From assembly GCA_026214975.1 (NCBI GenBank), contig CM047814.1, forward strand, positions 23,662,558-23,726,557: a stretch of 64,000 nucleotides of DNA, written 5' to 3'. A model generated the notes under the pieces. It worked only from the letters and a program-made list of their open reading frames with translations, was not told where the DNA came from and searched no databases. Source of the stretch: Gentiana macrophylla (lineage: Eukaryota > Streptophyta > Magnoliopsida > Gentianales > Gentianaceae). How positions within the stretch are numbered: position 1 is the stretch's first letter; the number at the start of each line of letters is the position of its first letter. Of this stretch, positions 46,001-57,814 are shown one piece after another. The translations under genes and the position numbers were made by a program.

Positions 46001-46222
46001 TTACTGTTTTACTAACATCTAACTAATCTAACGATCTAACCCGACAAAACTGATAAAACTGCGACTTAGATCGAGTTAATAATAAGCTTCTTGGGTGTTT
46101 AACCACACTTTGAATTAGATCTTCATTTCCACGAGGATACGACTGACTTACCAGACTAGCACTACAATTTGACCCGGTACACCCGGCCGGTAAGGATCGT
46201 AACACCTAGAAAAGGTCCGTCG
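44396..46222 (+). repeat. 5' LTR of the non-autonomous Athila-like element
   Basis: A TATA box, TATAAATA, lies at 44878-44885. Four copies of a GGCCCGxxCCG(G) motif lie just upstream (44743-44868). A long TA microsatellite spans about 44997-45045. The last 130 bases (ATTTGACCCGG then GGTAAGGATCG) are related to the end of the full Athila LTR at 22145-22260. Confidence 0.92.
44743..44885 (+). promoter_or_regulatory. LTR core promoter with CCGGCCCGAGCCGG copies
   Basis: The motif occurs as GGCCCGAACCG, CCGGCCCGAGCCGG (twice) and CCGGCCCGCGCCGG, ending about 10 bases before TATAAATA. The same arrangement is in the 3' LTR at 49366-49509. Likely U3 promoter elements; also dense CG/CHG methylation targets. 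Confidence 0.6.
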
Positions 46223-49020
46223 GCTTTCTGGCGCCGTTGCCGGGGAAACGACGCTAATTCATTGTGTTCGAATGGTTTCTACTTGTATTAGCTCAAAATT
46301 CTCGAGGATAAGTCAACACTCTTCTTATCACATTTCTTTTTTATTTTCCGTTGGTACCTACCTTCTTTTAGTTACCAATTTTCTTCTTCTACAAAATTCG
46401 AGCATTTTCTATTTTAGATAGTTGATGACCGAGAGTGGTAAGGCCCCACTCACTCCTTATAAGCTGACATAAACACTTATGAAAGCGGTTAAGAGTAGAA
46501 AGTAAACGAGGTCATACTAGTCGGAAATCGACCAAGGATCATCTTCAAATCGAAATAAGAAAATGGCCACGAGAGTAAGGATGAGGAATGGGTCAAGGTT
46601 CCTAAAATATTGAAAAATCCAAGAATGGGTAGGACCTTGTTCAATGAAGCGAGTTAAAAGGAATCAAGTTTGAAAGGGCCAATTCAAACCGAACCCTATC
46701 CGGCTCAACCCAAATTCACCTCGGTTCAATCGATAGGGTAGCACCATATCCGATGCATATTTTGAAGAAAAAGTCTTGAATGATGACACCACAGTGTCCT
46801 CCACATGCACAAACATTCAAGGAAGCTTTACCATCTTCGTTTAACGACAAGGGTAAGGGAGGTATACATTCTAACCTACTTTAATTGATCTTGAATTACT
46901 TCCCATTCCCGAAAAAAGAAAATCAAAGAGATGAAGTTGGATAAAAGTATGCACATTTTCGTGACACTTTTCGGCACTTAACAATTAATAGCCCTTTCAT
47001 CGATGTTTATAAGGGATAGCTTAGTTTGGGAATGAATAATGAGCGCGTTGTCTTCAACATTTACAATTCATTGAAATATCCATGTACTACACTAGAATCT
47101 TGTTCTTGTGTGGACCCTTTGTGTCCTTTTGCTGTAGATCGTACTAACACGCAGGTAATTGAAGAAGATGACTTCAGCAATAATATGAAGCTCACAAACC
47201 GAAGGCTCGAAAATCAAAGGAAAAGGTCAAGAATCGTTTGGATTGGTGGAAATTGTCTGCTCTATGTTGGAGACCGGTATTAAAGACGGATCTGCGGTGC
47301 GTGAGGATGACCCACCACATGCATTAAAAATCAAGCAAGGAAAAGTCTAGCTATAGACTATAAATATAGTGAAATCACGGGTACTATCCTTCCTATTTAC
47401 TCATTAAGCATTTATTTCTAGTTGGTTTGTGTGCTTAGTTGCTACATGCTTTGGTGGGTAATTGTTAGAAGTATCCCTTTGTTTAGTATATTATATTAGT
47501 TGCTTAAGTTTGTCGAGCAAACGACGTTAACCAAAAGCGCTACCGGGAGGCAGACCCGTAAAATGTTAAATATAATAATTACTCATACTTTGGATGATAC
47601 TTTGTGAATACTTGGATTGATTTTCAATTTGTTTCACCAAGTCTTAGGATGAATGTTTGAATGTCATTAAAAGGGAACGATTAGGTGGTTATCCGAAAAT
47701 CGATGGAGAAAAAGAAAAATTCAAATCGTCATTTCTTGGACTTAGGTTGTTCGAGCGATTTAAAATAACCGCTTGAGGATCTGGGTATAAAAGACTCGAG
47801 TTAATACTTTGCCATACGTTACATTTCATGATCTAGTCTGTTTTAAATTTCAAATAACGTGTGACATGTATTAGTTCAAATACTATGGAATTGAGGAGGT
47901 CATAACTTTAACCCACCCACCCACCCTTTAATATCATCCGAGTATTTGTTTTAACTTGTTTTAGTGCACCATTGCTTTCCCAACAACTTATTTACACTCA
48001 CTTTACATTGAGGACAATGTAAGTTCGTAAGTGGGGAGTGGAGTCGTTGGTCTAAAGAATGGAATTAATGTTTATTTTGTATCAATAAATCCTTTAGTTT
48101 TCGATTTTTTCGAGCATTATTTAGTTGATTAAAATAAATTGTATAAGGTATATATTTCATGGATTTGAAGATATAATGATCAATTTGGATGTGTATAACC
48201 AACGTGAACCGTAAGTGCATTGTAATTCCAAATATATTTGTGTAACATGAATTCCTTCACGTAAGCCTTTGATATTGAAGCGGAAAATTTTAAACTGTAT
48301 CTATTCAGTATCCTAGTGGTTATTCTATAGATAATTGCAGTAATTTAGTACCTAACTTTTGAATATGTACTGTGAATATCTGAAGGTTTGAATGTGATAG
48401 GAAGGATATAAGTTAAAGAAGAATACCAAATTAAGATGAACTATCTATATGTCGGTTGTAGCTACCAATGATTTGAGTGCAGTAGGGCGTTATCACAAAA
48501 CGTCCTATATCACTATGAGGTTTAAAAGCTCCCGACTGCCTGATGATAGTAGTCCAGCTAGGGTGTTATCACGAAATGTCCTATTGCTGGGAATGAGGGC
48601 ATATGCTACAAATGTGAAATTAAAAAAAAAAAAATGACAATGGTTGAAAACTTAGTTATCTTCTGACTATCCCCAGTATAAACTGAATGATATGCTTTAG
48701 GGATTATCCTAATAAGTACACGGAAGGACTTTGTGTGGAAATGTTCTTTGCTATATACTAGGAAAGTCATTAGAATTTGCTGAATGGATATTTGTGCGTT
48801 TGCTTGAATTATTCAAGAGAGGATAGTGGAAATTGAAAAAGCTTGTCACACACACACACTCTGTTATACATTTATATTGAGGTTAACGCCTGGTTGTAAT
48901 TCGAATGGTTGTATTATCTGGTTGTCCCTTATATCTTATATCTTCATGAATTTATCTCTCATTCATTTTGTTTTACCGCTTGTTTTGCTCGAGGACGACC
49001 AAAAGTTAAGTGGGGAGTTG
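46223..49020 (+). pseudogene. Interior of the non-autonomous element: gag/protease relics
   Basis: After the primer site come relics matching the full Athila in order. A gag start (GKAPLTPYK) lies near 46440, a WVKVPKILKNP-like block near 46590, an IDLELLPIPEKRK-like block near 46880, and a protease-downstream block at 47026-47283 (NERVVFNIYNSLKYPCTTLE). From 47300 to 48990 I see no gene, only AT-rich filler and a CCCACCCACCCACCC run at about 47911. RT and integrase are absent. Confidence 0.7.
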
Positions 49021-49612
49021 TGATGAGAGACAAATTAATGATCATTATTACGACATTTTACCCCAATATTGATACCACTTTGAGCATTATTGTACCAATT
49101 TAAGTCATAATTACTAAGTTTTATCAAAATGTATAAGTAGTAATTATTATATAAAATATCGTATAATTTCATAAAAATATACTAAATACTCATAAAAACC
49201 TAAATCGTTATAAATAGATATTATCGTTATAAATTTAATAAAAATTATGATTTTGTGGTCGAATTATGTGGCTCGTGTTTTTGATTTGTTTTAGAATGCG
49301 TGTGATGAAAAACTGAAGAATTAATATCGAAACAGTAGAAAACCGAAGAAAGATATTTTTCAAAGTCCGGCCCGAACCGAAAAAGACCGGCCCGAGCCGG
49401 AATAATCATCATTAAAGCACGTGGGTATGACAAGGAGAGAATCTGCACTGTAGCACCGGCCCGAGCCGGGAAAAGACCGGCCCGCGCCGGTGCACTACCC
49501 CTATAAATACTCCCCTCAGTCCATTTGTTCAAGAGGCCCCAAAATATATATATATATATCTCTATATATATTTTCCTCTACCTCTTTCTTTTATTTCTTT
49601 TGTGTTTTGGGC

Positions 49613-49679
<67 letters not shown>

Positions 49680-50864
49680 TATGTATGTATATATATATGC
49701 ATATGTGTATAAATAAATAGAGTAGTATCGTTGTAATGCTTGGATTTATTATCATGGATTGTTGTTTCGAAGCCGTTGTTACTTTCACGAGAGATTAGGC
49801 TCCAATTAGTGATTGTAATCGGTAATTTTCTAATGTTATTATGTTTATTATTTCTATCTATTTATATACATATATATATTAGTAGTAGTAATATCTAGCC
49901 AAGATATGAATTTGAATTAGTTAATCTTTTTGGTAAAATGGATGATCGACTCTGGTAATAATGATTAAAACCAATTATAATGAATCTTTTTCTACCTGAG
50001 CTTAATGAAACGTTAATATTGACATAGCTAATCAATATAAACAGAATCGTAGCCTAATGACGAACTAAACGGTGAAGTTAGGATATGAGAAAAAAAGGTA
50101 GAAAAACCGGAGGTAAAAATGGCCGAGTGAAAGCGTGACAACGAATCCTATTTCCTACCGGGGCGGTTTGTCTTGGGAAAGATGAATCTTATTAAATTTG
50201 TGCTCAAGATCGTAATAATGTTAAAATCAACGGTTTAATTGAAACTAACACCGGAAAGTTAAATCGATCCGCCTGACAACCGGAGCCTTTTGAATAACAT
50301 CGGCCGTCTGACAAACGGAATAACCTCTTTTATCCGGGGTAGATTTGTACTCGGTACCTGTTCAGACTAACTGAGATTAGCATGGGGCAGTTGTGGAGAT
50401 TAAACTAATGACAATTTGACATATGACAATTTCATACGCTCGTGTGAGGAGGAGTTGTCTAGCTTAGGAGTACACTGGTTCATATATAATTGTCCTCCTT
50501 GAATCAAGGAAAAGATCTGTCTCATTTATTTCTACTAAAAAGAGATCGTAATTCAGTAACGTATTCTTGGCTAGATCTCAAAAATATCTATATATATCTG
50601 TACTTATATATATATATATTATATTTACTGTTTTACTAACATCTAACTAATCTAACGATCTAACCCGACAAAACTGATAAAACTGCGACTTAGATCGAGT
50701 TAATAATAGCTTCTTGGTGTTTAACCACACTTTGAATTAGATCTTCATTTCCCTGAGGATACGACCTGACTTACCAGACTAGCACTACAATTTGACCCGG
50801 TACACTGCCGGTAAGGATCGTAACACTGCCGGTAAGGATCGTAACACCTAGAAAAGGTCCGTCA
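49021..50864 (+). repeat. 3' LTR of the non-autonomous Athila-like element
   Basis: Full-length copy of 44396-46222. It differs by small indels, a longer TA tract, and a duplicated 21-bp stretch (CACTGCCGGTAAGGATCGTAA) near 50804-50845. Many differences are CG in one copy against CTG in the other. Confidence 0.92.
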
Positions 50865-51992
50865 GAATGCTTAAGCCTTTGGATATCCCCGAATAGAAGT
50901 TGGATAAGATTACCATGAACTTCATCATTGATTTACCTCGAACAAAGAGTGGACATGACATGATATGAGTGATAGTGGGCAAACTTACAAAATCAGCCCA
51001 TTTCTTGCCAGCAAAAAACTGATATGTCGTTGAAGAAGTTAACTACACTGTATTTGGACAATATTGTGAAGTTGCATGGAGTGCGTATATCGATAGTATA
51101 AGATCGGGACATCGGGTTCATTAGTCGGTTTTGGAAGAGTTTGCAAAAGGCTCTAGATACCAAGTTGGAAATGAGTACGGCCTTTCATCCTCAAACAAAC
51201 GGACAGTCCGAGAGAACAATCCAAACACTAGAAGATATGATAAGGGCATGTGGTTTGGAATTAGGCGGATCATGGGATGATTACCTACATGTGGCAGAGT
51301 TTGCTTACAATAACAGTTATCATGCCAGTTTGGGTATGCCACCGTTTGAAGCCTTGTATGGGAGATGGTGCAGAACGCCGTTGATTTAGGATGAAGTCGG
51401 GGAGAAGCATGTTAACGGGCCAGAAATGGTTGAACAAGCTAATGAAATGGTTTTGTTGGTTAAAAACAAATTGAAAGCGGTGCAAGATAGACAGAAAAGT
51501 ATGGCCGATGTCTGAAGAAGACCGTTATAGTTCGATGTGGGAGAAAGAGTTTACCTCCGAGCCTCACCGATAAAGGGAGTTAAACAAATTGGACAAATAG
51601 GAAAGTTAAGTTCAAGGTTTGTAAGTCCATTTGAGATTATTGAGAAAGTGAGACCATTGGCTTACAAGCTCAAGTTACCGGAATCAATGTCAAGGGTTCG
51701 TAATGTGTTTCATGTCTTGATGTTGAAGAAGTGTTTGATGAAGATGGATATTGAAGAGGCAGTTGATCCCGAAATTCTTCAAGACTACCTTGCCTACGAA
51801 GAGAAATGATTTAAAGTGTTGGATCGAAAAGAAAAGATGATCAAAAGAAGGTTGATCCCTTTGGTTTTGGTGCAATTGAGCAATCATTCACCGAACATTG
51901 CGACGTGGGAGATTGAGGATGATATGATCCTCAAATTTTCCGGATTTTCTTGATTTACCAGGTATGCTTCAGTTTTGAGGACGAAACTCCTC

Positions 51993-52006
51993 TTAAGGGG
52001 GAGGAA
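51993..52006 (+). promoter_or_regulatory. Chromovirus polypurine tract
   Basis: TTAAGGGGGAGGAA ends the coding part and is followed at 52007 by TGTAATATTCC, a typical chromovirus LTR start. Confidence 0.85.
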
Positions 52007-55000
52007 TGTAATATTCCAAATTTTGGGAAAAAGCATACGTGTCATTTAGAAAAATTACGAATATTATATTTATGGAAATAAGTAAAAAAAAAAAAAATAT
52101 TTAATTGAATTAATAATGGTGGGAGGTTTTATTTTTGGAAAATAAGTAAGAAAGTTTCCCAAGTACGAACTTTGAATAGCAGAGAAAAGGAAAACTAAAA
52201 GCATAGAAGAGTATCCTTCAAAATTCTCATTGGATTCTTGGTCAATTTCAGATACAAGTAGATTTTTGGAATCGTGAGAAGACAAGGATCGTTTTGGTGC
52301 TATCAAGTTGAAAGTTTGGAAGAGGTTTTGGTTGAATGTTTGAGAATTTTCCTTGGAGTTTCGCTTGGATTTTCTTTACAATAGGTAAGAGGGTTTTCAT
52401 GTTGAACGGTTTAAGGTTCATGATGTAAGGTTGTGCAATTTTGGTTATTCTTGTTGTTAGAATCCATGTTGAAGGTTGTTTTTGAAGTACATGATATTAT
52501 AATATGTTAAGAGCCTGTTTTGATGTTTATTTTGCTGTCAAAAGTTGTGTCTTTGGGTTGGAAATCGTAAAGTGTTGAGAAAATCATGTTTAGGAAAGTT
52601 TTGACCCTTTAGCGTCTTACTGAGAGGTTTTAGCGCGCTACCGAAGGTGTCTATAGAGTAGGAAGATTGGACAGAGAGTTTTAGCACGTGCGAAGTGGAG
52701 CAGAAAGAAGCGAGAACACATGTTCGATTTTAGCGAGCATCGAGAAGGCTTAGCGCCAAAAGCGAAGCGAGAATGTTATGATGGTTCTTGCCTTGAGTTT
52801 CAGTAGCGCCAAGACCCTATTTTGATGTTTTAAGTGTTTGGAGCCCCAAATCTAGTTTTGAACGTTGTTCCTTAATCTAATAACATTTTATAAACATGAA
52901 CAAGCCATGATTAAGCTTCTGATGCGTTTAGTTCCGGCACCGAATGGATTCTTCCTAAGAGTTGAAGTTCGGAACCGTCGGGAGAGCATGATTGGCCTTG
53001 TGCTTTGATGGATTAGTATTCATCTATGTCTGTGTATGTGTTAGGCTTGTTGTGTCTAGCTGTCTTAGTGAGAGAGTAGGAGTATAAGTGAGCACTCGCT
53101 TTGAAAATACTTAGGTGGCTAGTTAATGATTAATAACATACGTACTTGCCTAATTAAAAGCCTAAACATAATGTTATTCTTTGTAAGACACATGTCTATA
53201 TCGCAGTGTGTGGTGTGGTCAGTATAAAGTGAATAACTGTTAGGTGTAGTGCCCGAAAGACAATTTCTGTAATTGTTTTTGACAGGATTTATATTTCATC
53301 TTAATATTTGCATTTATGCTTATATTAATACACTGCTGAAAACCCTAAGTATATCGGTATGTAATCACATAACTCAGTGTATGGCATACACACGAGGATT
53401 GAGTTAGTGATGATATGCTTAAAACTAGTTTGTCCGTGGTGATTTAATCAGAGTATGGGTCTCGTGATTAATATACCAATAATGCACCCAAAACACTTTA
53501 CGATGTGACCGTCTCATCCGGACCGTCGGTATAGAATTTACTAGTGGGGCATTTATATATGATGTCTATCATATAGAATTTGGACCGATTTGATTTGAGT
53601 TCTCGATATAATTCCGTGATCGAGAAATCTTATTGAATCACAAGATGATCATATATGGATTAATCTCAATCCTGATGTGATCACAGTCTACTGCTTGGTT
53701 CAAAGTAGGGTTTGATGTGTTAGTTAATGATCACTTGGATACATGCGATCTGAATACTTCTCGTTGGCTCTATTGTGGAATGAGTGAGTAGTCTGTGACT
53801 TCACATATATGGAATCCATTCCTTCCTGCGGGAAGTAGACAGACAGTTCCCATATTTGTTAATCCTAGAAACTGATCGATGGGCCCAGTTCATATTATAT
53901 TAGTTATGAACTAATTGATCACTAGGGGATTAATGGTAAATAAGGATAAGATGTTTTGAGAAGGGTTTACGGAAATATCCCGAATCAAAACGAACAGTCT
54001 ATGGAGGATTTATCCATATGTAATGATTATATCAATGGACGCTTATCAACTCAGTGATTAGAGTGTAAGTATATATCTATAATCGATAGAGTTCAGTTTC
54101 GGGTTTATGGTGGCGTAATCCCGGAATTAATAGATTGAATAAGAATTGTTCTGTTCGATGAATAATTTTATTTAGTTTATTGTAGCTACTGGTTATAGGT
54201 CCATGGTCTCCGATGTGGCTCTAAACATGCATATGTTTCTTGACGCGTTGGGCCTCATAATAATAATTAAGTAGTTGGATTATTTAATTGATGTGCGAAT
54301 AATTATTTAGTGGGCTAAATAATTAAATACATGGAAAATACATTTTTCGTGGACTCGGCCCATAATTGAGTGTGGCGTGTGAAACCCTAATTTTAGGGGT
54401 GATTGGCGTGGTATACATGTTGTAATTAGAAATAAATTAGTTTTCTTGGATAATTACATGTCATGTGATTAATTGTTTATTTATTAAATAAGTAATCGGG
54501 AGATATTATATATTATCTATTATATATATCTAAATTAGTTTTAGAATATATTAGATTTATCTTATATTTAATAAAGGATTATTATGATTGATTACCTAAT
54601 TAATTATTAATCTTTGGAGGACAATGATTTTTCTCATATATAAAGAGAGTTCTCCTAAGCCTTTTGAACACACATATAACACGCATTATACACACAAAAT
54701 GCTTGGAATTTTCGGCCAAAGCTTGGGGTTTAGAGTTGGGGAATCTTCGGGATTTTCCGGGTAGCATATCGAGGAGGTCAAGCATCAAGGATCAACATCC
54801 ACCGGTTGTTGCTTGGAGATACACATCGGAAGATCGTGGCATCTCAAATTGGATCTCGACTTCATCAATCTTTTAGATCTCCCTTTTTGATTGGTAAGTA
54901 TATCTAATCTTCTTGTAGTTTAGATCTATTTATTTATATGTTTTAATTTGTATTGATCGTGATCCTTGTTATTCCGCTGCGTAATCGGGCGGATCTAGAT

Positions 55001-55972
55001 CCGTCCGGCGATATTACATCCAACAATAACTCCGTGAGTTACTAAAACCTCAAGTTCGGAGGGATTTACTTGAACACACACACTATTGGGGCTAGCCATG
55101 GCTATTAGTGTAGAACACTAATAGGTTGCAACTTGTTGCTTCGTGGTGAGTAGCACCACGCGTAGTGCCCTTGAATCTTGATGTAACGAGGATAAGCTAA
55201 GCTAGAATTAAGTAGGATCTCATGACATGCTAATAAGCATGAAGTGAACCTTAAAGTTCGAGTCGTGTTCTTGAAAGACAACTTAATTAATAATAGGTGT
55301 ACCTTTCGTTATAAAACTTAGTTGTTCATTAAAACCTACATTTTACTAAGTACTTTTGTACTCACCTCTTTTGCATGTTAAGCTTGTTGTTTTGTGTGTG
55401 CCCAGTCTTTACAAACACTTATGGTTTACTTCTTTTGTTAGGTCTTGACTTCTTCGCTATGATCTTCCCAGTAGTTCATATAGGAGCTATAGCCGTTTCG
55501 AAGGTGACATGAAAGAGGGAGTGAACCGAGGGTGATAGAATAAGCCCTGGGGACATAGCTATTACGAGTATCATAGATAGTAAAACCCTGGGAACAGCGT
55601 GTTAAGACCGAGATTCCGACTTCCTACGTTCTGTTCCAAAAGCATCAACTTAGAGGGTGACCGCCTCCTCGTCAGAAGATTTGCAGGTTGATCCGGAGTT
55701 TGATAAGAAGTTTGATGATGACGTGTGATCATATTGTACTATGCCATGCTAGAACTTTTAAATGCTTTCAATTATCTATGTTGTATCAAACTACGTATTT
55801 GATTATGTTGTATTTCCTATTTCAAGACATATTGCATTTTTGCTTTCAGACTTGTTGTAATGTTATAAGACTTCATATGTTGTAAGACTTGGATATCGTT
55901 GTTGTAAGTTTTCTTTTCTATCTTTAGTTTTTGGATGTCACTTTATTCTAATAACATTTATGTTATCATCTG
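52007..55972 (+). repeat. Chromovirus 3' LTR, interrupted by a solo LTR
   Basis: Starts TGTAATATTCCAAATTTTGG after the polypurine tract. It is interrupted at 53238-55025 by an Angela-like solo LTR and resumes at 55031 with TCCGTGAGTT. It includes the usual ACTTTTGTACTCACC region near 55350. I could not see a clear LTR 3' end; it fades near the hAT MITE at 55973. No 5' LTR is in the window. Confidence 0.72.
53238..55025 (+). mobile_element. Angela/BARE-like copia solo LTR, 1.79 kb, target duplication ATAAC
   Basis: Bounded by TGTTAGGTGTAGTGCCCGAA at the left and GCGATATTACATCCAACA at the right, with ATAAC at 53233-53237 and 55026-55030. TGCCC near the start, the CCGCTGCGTAATCG end motif and the length of about 1.8 kb resemble Angela/BARE LTRs. 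There is no internal gag-pol, so the element was reduced by LTR-LTR recombination. A 14-bp perfect palindrome, CGGATCTAGATCCG, lies at about 54990-55003. The small frame at 54664-54876 is LTR sequence. Confidence 0.88.
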
Positions 55973-56139
55973 CAGGGACGGAACCAGAAATTATTGTTTA
56001 GGTGAGCTAGTGCACTATATATGTATGGTTGGGTGAGCTAGATTAAGACAACTAATGGTGTTGGAGTGAATTATATAGGTTTTCTAGTGTACCGAAAATA
56101 AAAAACGAGTGGGCTGCACCCACCCTGATTCCGTCATTG
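55973..56139. mobile_element. hAT-type MITE, 167 bp
   Basis: The ends are CAGGGACGGAACCAGAAA and, read inward from the right, CAATGACGGAATCAGGGTG. The flanks ATCATCTG (55965-55972) and ATCATCCG (56140-56147) match at 7 of 8 positions, consistent with an aged 8-bp hAT duplication. The interior (GGTGAGCTAGTGCAC, GTGGGCTGCACCCACC) is short and noncoding. Confidence 0.8.
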
Positions 56140-56147
56140 ATCATCCG

Positions 56148-57263
56148 AGTCTATTTAACTTCTGTTTTTAGTTAAGTGACGAGTAATTATTATCTACCCA
56201 CGGTTATCTATAAAAAAAAAGTTTTACTGGACCAAGATATACTTACCAAAAAACAACGGCTTAAATTTTCACTTGAAACTGGTAATGTCCAAACGTACTA
56301 CTACTTACTGCCTATGGTCTTGCAACCTTTTCTTGGTCGGCGTCATGCTCCACCTCTTTCGGTGCCTTGTCTGTACTCTGTACGTTTATTTTTTTAAAAT
56401 TATTTTTCGCTCTATTTTTTTAGAACTATTGTTGTACTACTATTATAGCACATCATTGAAAAATAGTGACACATTATAAATCATTGTAATATAACTGCCT
56501 AATGAGTGATAAATGATTTTTCAATTAACAATTGAGTATAACATTTTTCAAAAAAATAAAAAAATGAGTATAACTTTTGTTATTTATAATTTTTTTATTG
56601 AGGGCAGTTATTTATAATTTATAATATCAATAATGTAATATAGACTTCATTCATTGCTAAACATTACAGTGCTCTCTGATTGACCACATTTGAAAAGAAA
56701 TGAATTCTCCTCCTCAAAAAAAAAAAAAAAAAATGAATCCCTTTTCTTTACTTTCATGAATTCCTCAGTCTTCAATTCAAGCTTTCATTGACAAGAATAT
56801 TAGTTGCCGCTTAAAAAACTGGAAGCCCACTCGAGATTTTTCTTTTCTCATTGTTAGGTAATTGGATACTTTCTTTCTTTTTAACTCTCTTGCAATTTGC
56901 TGATATAAATATCTAACCATCATTCTCTGGGTCGTTTGATTTTTCTATCTGTCTGTCTTTATTTTTTTGGTCTCTCTTGCTTTATGCAGTATATTTAAAA
57001 CAAGGCCTGGGACTTAAAAGCTCTGATCTTTGATTGAGTTTATGCTAAAAAAATAAAGTAGATGCTGATAGGAGGTGTAGTTGCTTTTTATTAAAAAGAT
57101 TCTAAGACTTTAGTATCTTGTCTAAAAGTGTCATTTTGTTTACAGGGGATTACAGTTCAAATGGTGTTGGGCCATATTACCCATTGAATTCAGATTAGCA
57201 GTTTTGTGAACAGCCCTTGGTATTTTTTTCTTCCAATAAAAAAAATTGGAATCTTGGAATCAA
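56148..57263. other. Acyltransferase promoter and 5' UTR with likely leader intron
   Basis: 56148-56800 is AT-rich upstream DNA with no gene. A likely UTR intron runs from GTTAG/GTAATTGG (about 56858) to GTTTACAG (57145), placing the transcription start before about 56850. The leader then continues to the ATG at 57264. Confidence 0.5.
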
Positions 57264-57814
57264 ATGGAAAAGCAAAATGGATCAGACCGAACTTTAACTC
57301 CACTGAGAATATTAAGGGGTTGTTTGTGTTTGTTTGTATTAGTTTTGACAGCATTTATGGTCTTGGTGTATTGCGGTTTTTGGACCGCGGTTGGCTTGAG
57401 ATTTTTCAGCATTCACCACAGCAGAACAGCTACATCATTTTTGCTTGGGAGTTGGTTAGCATTATGGCCCTTTATGTTTGAGAAATTAAATAAAACCAAA
57501 GTGGTTTTCTCTGGAGTCTCTGTTCCTCCAAAAGAACGCGTCTTGCTTATCGCGAACCATAGTACCGAGGTTGATTGGATGTACTTGTGGAACCTAGCCT
57601 TGCGAAAGGGATGTATCGGTTATATCAAATATGTTTTGAAGAGCAGTTTAATGAAGTTGCCTGTATTTGGTTGGGTATTTCATATTGCTGAATTCATACC
57701 TGTAGAAAGAAAATGGGAGGCAGATGAATCAATGCTTCGTCAAATGCTGTCTACTTTTAAAGATCCTCAGAATCCACTTTGGCTTGCTGTTTTTCCTGAA
57801 GGCACAGATTTTAC
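57264..57814 (+). CDS. Acyltransferase exon 1
   Basis: Contains the N-terminal membrane region and both catalytic blocks ([12 protein letters not shown] and FPEGTDF). It ends GATTTTAC/GTATTA; the split Thr codon is completed by the A that opens exon 2. Confidence 0.93.

Larger units (their letters stand above)
44396..50864 (+). mobile_element. Non-autonomous Athila-like LTR element, 6.5 kb, target duplication GAATG
   Basis: Two LTRs (44396-46222 and 49021-50864) begin TGATGAGAGACAAATTAATG. The right one ends CCGTCA; the left one CCGTCG. GAATG flanks the element at 44391-44395 and 50865-50869. The Asp primer site TGGCGCCGTTGCCGGGGA is at 46229-46246, and a polypurine tract (AAGTGGGGAGTTG) precedes the 3' LTR. 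The 2.8-kb interior has only short gag- and protease-linker-like pieces and no RT or integrase, so it must have relied on another element. It lies in a chromovirus integrase frame, which its removal restores. Confidence 0.94.
44311..51960 (+). pseudogene. Chromovirus (Tekay-like) integrase and chromodomain, split by a later element
   Basis: The left part, 44311-44395, encodes FVAEYDICQKVKA-stop-HRRLGGM. The right part, from 50870, continues in frame with LKPLDIP and MNFIIDLPRTKSGHDM, then VIVDKLTKSAHFLPAKK, STAFHPQTNGQSERTIQTLE (containing the catalytic Glu) and AEFAYNNSYHASLGMPPFEA. It ends with VGERVYLRASPIKGV, VFHVLMLKK and a chromodomain-like end (LDRKEKMIKRRLIPLVLVQL ... ATWEIEDDM). Several Trp or Gln codons are TAG, as expected from cytosine deamination. 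Only the 3' half of pol is present. Confidence 0.9.

Noticed and set aside
54600..54876. Small open frames on both strands near 54664
   Set aside because: They lie inside the Angela-like solo LTR and have no domain of their own.
55968..56147. Clear 3' end of the chromovirus LTR near the second MITE
   Set aside because: No terminal CA with a matching target duplication could be identified, so the boundary was left open.
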